Assembly: GCA_020696885.1 (NCBI GenBank)
Contig: JAJFMS010000060.1
Coordinates: 1 to 9,372 of the forward strand
Length of the DNA: 9,372 bases
Source: Armatimonadota bacterium
GTDB taxonomy: Bacteria > Armatimonadota > SYMT01
Direction: 5' to 3'
Position 1 is the first letter of the stretch, and each line of letters opens with the position of its first letter. Positions 6,229-9,372 of the stretch are shown here, piece after piece. The position numbers and the translations under genes are program-made. The notes beneath the pieces are model-generated. The model had not been told where the DNA came from, did not search any database, and saw nothing but the letters and a program-made list of their open reading frames with translations.

Positions 6229-6265
6229 GTCGCAGCTAGAACTCGGTTCTCGCTGCGGCTTTTCT
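6229..6265 (+). terminator. Intrinsic terminator of the tRNA-Gly unit
   Basis: An outer stem GTCGCAGC (6229-6236) pairs with GCTGCGGC (6252-6259), including one G-T wobble. It encloses an inner stem AGAAC/GTTCT with a TCG loop (6238-6250). TTTTCT follows directly at 6260. The structure ends the tRNA transcript 13 bases after the mature 3' end. Confidence 0.85.
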
Positions 6266-6347
6266 AATTGTAAGGTGTCCGTCATCCGGCGAACGGTCGC
6301 CAGACGGCCTTGACGATCGCCGCGGCTGGCGTCGCCGAACCCGATAC

Positions 6348-6975
6348 CTGCTCCATCGACCCTCCAGCCGCGAACCGTTCACAGGAACGTAACGGCCTGG
6401 CGTAGCACGCTTGCCTACGCTGTCCAGGGAGACACGACTGCGAATCCGCTCCTCGCAGTTCGGCTGCCCAAGAAGGACGCAGTTCGGCGTGAGGCGATCA
6501 CCACCGGCGATCCGAACGCGCTGTCAAGGCGACGAAGCGCCTCATCAACCAGGACCCGGGGATGCTGTTGACAGCCGCAACGGGTGCGACCCACTACGCT
6601 GACCTGATGCCGCTCCTGGCTGGCGTCCTTGACCTTCAGGCCGAATCTTCCGGCTGCTCGACACGGCAAGGGAGATAAACGCCGGACGATTCCCTTGCCG
6701 AAGCAAACTGTCGAGGCCCTGCGGTAGTGGCTCGCGCAGCGACTGGCCTGGCTGGAGCAGCCAAGGGCGCTCTGCACTCGTCGTCCGCACTCGTTCGGGG
6801 CTCATCGGGGCGTAACTGCTAGATGTGGCATCGCTTATGTTCCGCCGTCTCATGCCTGACCAGGTGCCTTCCTAGGGTGCGCTTCGTGAGATTTTCTACG
6901 ATTGTCTCCTTTTAGGCTCCCGAATTCTGATCAACGCCGAGCGGGGCACGGTTCATCCGCCACTGCCCACCATGC
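6348..6975 (+). pseudogene. Decayed tyrosine recombinase/integrase
   Basis: No frame is open across this region, but family-like segments line up in the correct order. From 6365 one frame reads QPRTVHRNVTAWRSTLAYAV and then NPLLAVRLPKKDAVRREAIT, the usual SAM-like N-terminal domain and its NPxxxVxxPK linker. A second frame from 6526 gives GMLLTAATGATHYADLM and GVLDLQA, the region that should hold the first catalytic Arg, which is gone. A third from 6644 gives RHGKGDKRRTIPLPKQTVEA and ends at a TAG at 6725. A fourth from 6774 gives ALVVRTRSGLIGA and, past a stop, MFRRLM. Near 6877 VRF is followed by a scrambled HDLRH box. From 6944 GHGSSATAHHA matches the LGHxSxxTT box. At least four frame changes and several stops make it non-functional. 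Whether it was closer to phage, island or integron-type integrases cannot be decided. Confidence 0.72.
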
Positions 6976-7012
6976 GGCGGAGGAGCGGCTGCGGCACGAC
7001 GCTGCCGGTGGC

Positions 7013-7025
7013 CCCATCTGCCGCT
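7013..7025 (+). repeat. Degenerate copy of the tRNA-Gly 3' end (candidate attachment-site remnant)
   Basis: CCCATCTGCCGCT here matches CCCATCTCCCGCT at 6204-6216, the last 13 bases of tRNA-Gly including the discriminator, with one mismatch. It has the same orientation as the tRNA and lies about 40 bases beyond the end of the integrase remnant, where the second attachment site of a collapsed element would be expected. Confidence 0.4.
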
Positions 7026-7187
7026 AGAATGAGCCGGAACCTCGCCGCCGGGGGCTGCTGCGGGCGGTCCCGCGCAGGAAGCGCGCCGGCCGGCGATGAA
7101 TGCCTTCCCGTCTTGTGCCTCGCGGGGTAAGCCGTGGCTGCGTTTCCCCGTTGCAGGCTTCGAACGGATTCGTTACGAGGACTCATG

Positions 7188-8699
7188 ATGACCCTTCGCG
7201 TTCTGGGCGCTGCCGGCGCGCTGTTGTTGGTGTCCGCGGCCGTGGGCGTGGCCGCGTTCGAGCCGCCGATCGGGGAAGCCCCCACGCCCCGGCGGGAGTT
7301 CCGGGGCGTCTGGGTGGCCACGGTGGACAACATCGACTGGCCCTCCAAACCCGGCCTGCCGGTGGAGCAGCAGAAGGCGGAGATGCTGGCCATCCTGGAC
7401 AAGGCCACGCAGCTCCGGCTGAACGCCATCGTGTTCCAGGTGCGGCCCTCCTGCGACGCGCTCTACGAGTCGAAGCTGGAGCCGTGGTCCGAGTTCCTCA
7501 CCGGGGAGATGGGGAAGGCCCCGGAGCCGGGCTACGATCCGCTCGCGTTCGCCATCGAGGAGTCGCACAAGCGCGGGCTGGAGCTGCACGCGTGGTTCAA
7601 CCCGTATCGCACCCGCCATCCCGCCGGCAAGTCCGCCGTCTCCGCCAACCACATCAGCCAGACGTCGCCGCGGCTGGTGCGCCAGTACGGCAAGTTCCAG
7701 TGGATGGACCCGGGGATGAAAGAGGTCCAGGACTACTCCCTGGCCGTGGTCCGGGACGTGGTGAAGCGGTACGACCTGGACGGCGTGCACATCGACGACT
7801 ACTTCTACCCCTATAAGGAGAAGGACGCCGCCGGGAACATCATCCCGTTCCCGGACGATCCCTCGTGGCAGGTGTACCAGGCCTCGGGCGGCAAGCTCGG
7901 CCGGGACGACTGGCGGCGCGAGAACGTGAACACGTTTGTAAAGCGCCTCTACGAGACGGTGAAGGCCGAGAAGAAGTGGGTGAAGTTCGGCATCAGCCCG
8001 TTTGGGATCTGGCGGCCCGGCAACCCGCCGCAGATCCAGGGGTTCGACCAGTACCAGGAGCTGTACGCGGACGCGCGCAAGTGGCTGGTGGAGGGCTGGG
8101 TGGATTACTACACCCCGCAGCTCTACTGGCGCATCGATCAGAAGGCGCAGAGCTACCCGGTGCTGCTGAAGTGGTGGGTGGGGCAGAACGCGAAGAAGCG
8201 GAACCTCTGGCCGGGCAACTACACCGGCCGCGTGGGTGACGGCAGCGCTTCCGCCTGGCCCGTGCGTGAAGTGCCGAACCAGATCCAGGCCACTCGCGAC
8301 CAGGCCGGAGCCACCGGCAACGTCCACTTCAGCATGAAATGCTTCATGCAGAACCGCTCCGGCGTGAACGACGTGCTCACGGCCGGGCCGTATGCGGAGC
8401 CCGCGCTGGTGCCGGCCTCCCCCTGGCTGGACAGCAAGGCGCCCGGCAAGCCGAAGCTGATGCAGGCCAAGAACACCGGCACCGGCAGCTCCGCGCTCTC
8501 CTGGACGCCCACCGGCTCCGAGAAGGTATGGCAGTGGGTGGTGCGGGTGAAGTCCGGCGAGCGGTGGAGTACGCAGATCCTGTCCGGGGACGTCACTTCC
8601 CTGGACGTGGACCTGGTGAGCGCCAACGCCGGCGCCGTCTCGGCGGTGGACCGGTGTGGTAACGAGAGCGGCGTGGCGACCGTCTCCCTCAAGAGATAG
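7188..8699 (+). CDS. GHL10/DUF187 glycosyl hydrolase-like protein, exported
   Basis: The 503-residue protein opens with a signal peptide (residues 1 to about 23, TLRVLGAAGALLLVSAAVG). Residues 35-410 match the GHL10/DUF187 family, a TIM-barrel group related to glycoside hydrolases. Its hallmarks are EFRGVWVATVDNIDWPSKPG at 37-56, NAIVFQVRPSCDALYES at 79-95, HAWFNPYR at 134-141, DLDGVHIDDYFYPY at 196-209 with acidic Asp203/Asp204, GISPFGIWRPG at 268-278 and DYYTPQLYWR at 306-315. Residues 418-503 look like a fibronectin-III-like beta domain (SALSWTPTGS, then VSAVDRCGNES), common as a C-terminal extension. The E. coli relative DigH (YddW) acts on peptidoglycan glycan strands; a cell-wall or polysaccharide role here is inference. 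GAGG (7177-7180) fits this ATG better than the ATG one codon earlier. The next gene follows by 17 bases. Confidence 0.9.
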   Translation: MTLRVLGAAGALLLVSAAVGVAAFEPPIGEAPTPRREFRGVWVATVDNIDWPSKPGLPVEQQKAEMLAILDKATQLRLNAIVFQVRPSCDALYESKLEPWSEFLTGEMGKAPEPGYDPLAFAIEESHKRGLELHAWFNPYRTRHPAGKSAVSANHISQTSPRLVRQYGKFQWMDPGMKEVQDYSLAVVRDVVKRYDLDGVHIDDYFYPYKEKDAAGNIIPFPDDPSWQVYQASGGKLGRDDWRRENVNTFVKRLYETVKAEKKWVKFGISPFGIWRPGNPPQIQGFDQYQELYADARKWLVEGWVDYYTPQLYWRIDQKAQSYPVLLKWWVGQNAKKRNLWPGNYTGRVGDGSASAWPVREVPNQIQATRDQAGATGNVHFSMKCFMQNRSGVNDVLTAGPYAEPALVPASPWLDSKAPGKPKLMQAKNTGTGSSALSWTPTGSEKVWQWVVRVKSGERWSTQILSGDVTSLDVDLVSANAGAVSAVDRCGNESGVATVSLKR

Positions 8700-8716
8700 T
8701 CTCGGAGGAGCACGCG

Positions 8717-9208
8717 ATGGAAGGTCAAGCACTATTCGAGGAGACGCAGGAGCCGCCCTGGCCGCTGGCGGTGCTGGCGCCGGGCGCCACGGCTGCCGGA
8801 GTGATGGCGGCGGCCCGCGTGATTAGCCTGGGGGCGCGGTTCGGCGTGGCGGGCCTGGCGGCGGCCGCTACCGGCATGGCGCTGCGGGAAGTGTATTTCC
8901 CAATGGAGACGGTGCTGCGCTCGGAGGAGATCCAGGTGCGGTTCGGCCGGCGGACCCGGTTCCGGATTCCGCTCAAGAATGTCACCCGCGCTTACGCCCG
9001 CACCTACAGCCCGATCAACGAGTTCGGCGGCTGGGGAATCCGTACCGGAAAGCAGGGCCGCGCCTTCAATATGAGGGGCAATCAGGGGGTGCAACTGGTG
9101 CTGCGGAGCGGCCAGCGCGTGCTCATCGGCTCCCAACAGTCCGATGAGCTGGCGTGGGCGATCCAGAAGGCGACCGGATGTGAGACGACACCGGACGCAG
9201 CGGTGTAG
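8717..9208 (+). CDS. Small membrane protein resembling DUF6141
   Basis: The 163-residue protein has a short hydrophilic N-terminus, two predicted membrane helices at about 17-34 and 38-57, and a C-terminal soluble domain at 60-155 rich in beta strands. That domain carries the pattern RAYARTYSPINEFGGWGIR followed by GRAFNMRGNQGVQLVL and RVLIGSQQSDELAWAI, which I associate with the DUF6141 family, a PH-like domain behind a two-helix hairpin. No function is known. GGAGGAG at 8704-8710 is a strong ribosome site at a spacing of 6 bases. The 17-base gap after the GHL10 gene suggests a shared transcript and possibly an envelope-related role. Confidence 0.82.
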   Translation: MEGQALFEETQEPPWPLAVLAPGATAAGVMAAARVISLGARFGVAGLAAAATGMALREVYFPMETVLRSEEIQVRFGRRTRFRIPLKNVTRAYARTYSPINEFGGWGIRTGKQGRAFNMRGNQGVQLVLRSGQRVLIGSQQSDELAWAIQKATGCETTPDAAV

Positions 9209-9216
9209 AATCTCCC

Positions 9217-9245
9217 GGAGACCAACGGTTGGTTTTGGTGTCTCC
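9217..9245 (+). terminator. Possible weak hairpin after the DUF6141-like gene
   Basis: GGAGAC (9217-9222) and GTCTCC (9240-9245) form an outer 6-bp stem, and CCAA/TTGG (9222-9232) an alternative inner stem followed directly by TTTT. Neither is as strong as the tRNA terminator. It begins 8 bases past the stop codon, so a role in ending the GHL10 operon is plausible. Confidence 0.4.
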
Positions 9246-9372
9246 TGTACCCGTTGTGGGTATGTTCGTGTGATCCGCGGGTCCGGGTATCCGGTCCAGC
9301 CGCCCTTGAGCCTTGAGCTGAGTCCCGCTCCCTCCTGCCCCTTCCTGTAAGCATGACGACACAAAACCTCAT

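Noticed and set aside
7025..7030. TAGAAT as a -10 element for the GHL10 gene
   Set aside because: No -35-like hexamer is present at 16-18 bases upstream, and the resulting leader would be about 150 bases.
7173..8732. Minus-strand 519-codon open frame opposite the GHL10 gene
   Set aside because: It is His/Val/Leu-rich with no domain; the plus-strand frame matches GHL10 over its length.
9353..9372. ATG near the right edge as the start of another gene
   Set aside because: Only six full codons are visible and there is no ribosome site in front of it, so it cannot be supported.

Overview
This is a GC-rich bacterial window with compact genes, Shine-Dalgarno-like ribosome sites and small intergenic repeats. 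The gene content is a mix of secreted hydrolases (an SGNH hydrolase, a neutral-ceramidase-like enzyme and a GHL10/DUF187 glycosyl hydrolase-like protein) with a pentapeptide-repeat protein and a DUF6141-like membrane protein. It would fit an Armatimonadota- or Planctomycetota-like lineage, or another environmental phylum. That assignment is an inference from gene content only; there is no marker gene in the window.

Left part (1-3797), minus strand. A 3'-truncated, exported SGNH hydrolase is separated by a repeat-filled gap from a two-gene unit. That unit is an exported ceramidase-family hydrolase followed by a GNAT acetyltransferase, joined by a one-base TGATG stop/start overlap. The gap (1196-1560) holds two 77-base hairpin-forming units repeated at an exact 100-base period, plus a shorter related unit in inverted orientation.

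Middle part (3798-6144), plus strand. It holds an orphan carboxypeptidase-regulatory-like fragment, an unrecognised 154-residue protein, a 670-base gap with a perfect 17-bp hairpin capped by GCGA, and a 142-residue pentapeptide-repeat protein. The last has 19 uninterrupted pentapeptides and visible 30-base gene duplications. Short tandem repeats of period 8 (4263-4294) and period 7 (5890-5917) lie between these genes.

tRNA and island scar (6029-7025). A complete tRNA-Gly(CCC) unit has a consensus-like promoter (TTGACG, 17 bases, TACGAT), the tRNA and an intrinsic terminator. Directly downstream, on the same strand, lies the wreck of a tyrosine recombinase/integrase. Its segments can be read in the correct family order only by changing frame several times. 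Just beyond it, at 7013-7025, is a 12/13 copy of the 3' end of the tRNA. Together this looks like the scar of an element that integrated at tRNA-Gly, kept its integrase, lost its cargo and decayed.

Right part (7188-9208), plus strand. The GHL10-type glycosyl hydrolase-like protein is followed after 17 bases by a small two-helix membrane protein resembling DUF6141, probably as one operon. The last 160 bases hold a possible weak hairpin and no supported gene. The strongest unexpected signal is the decayed integrase with its tRNA-derived flanking repeat. I saw no defence system, CRISPR array or intact mobile element.
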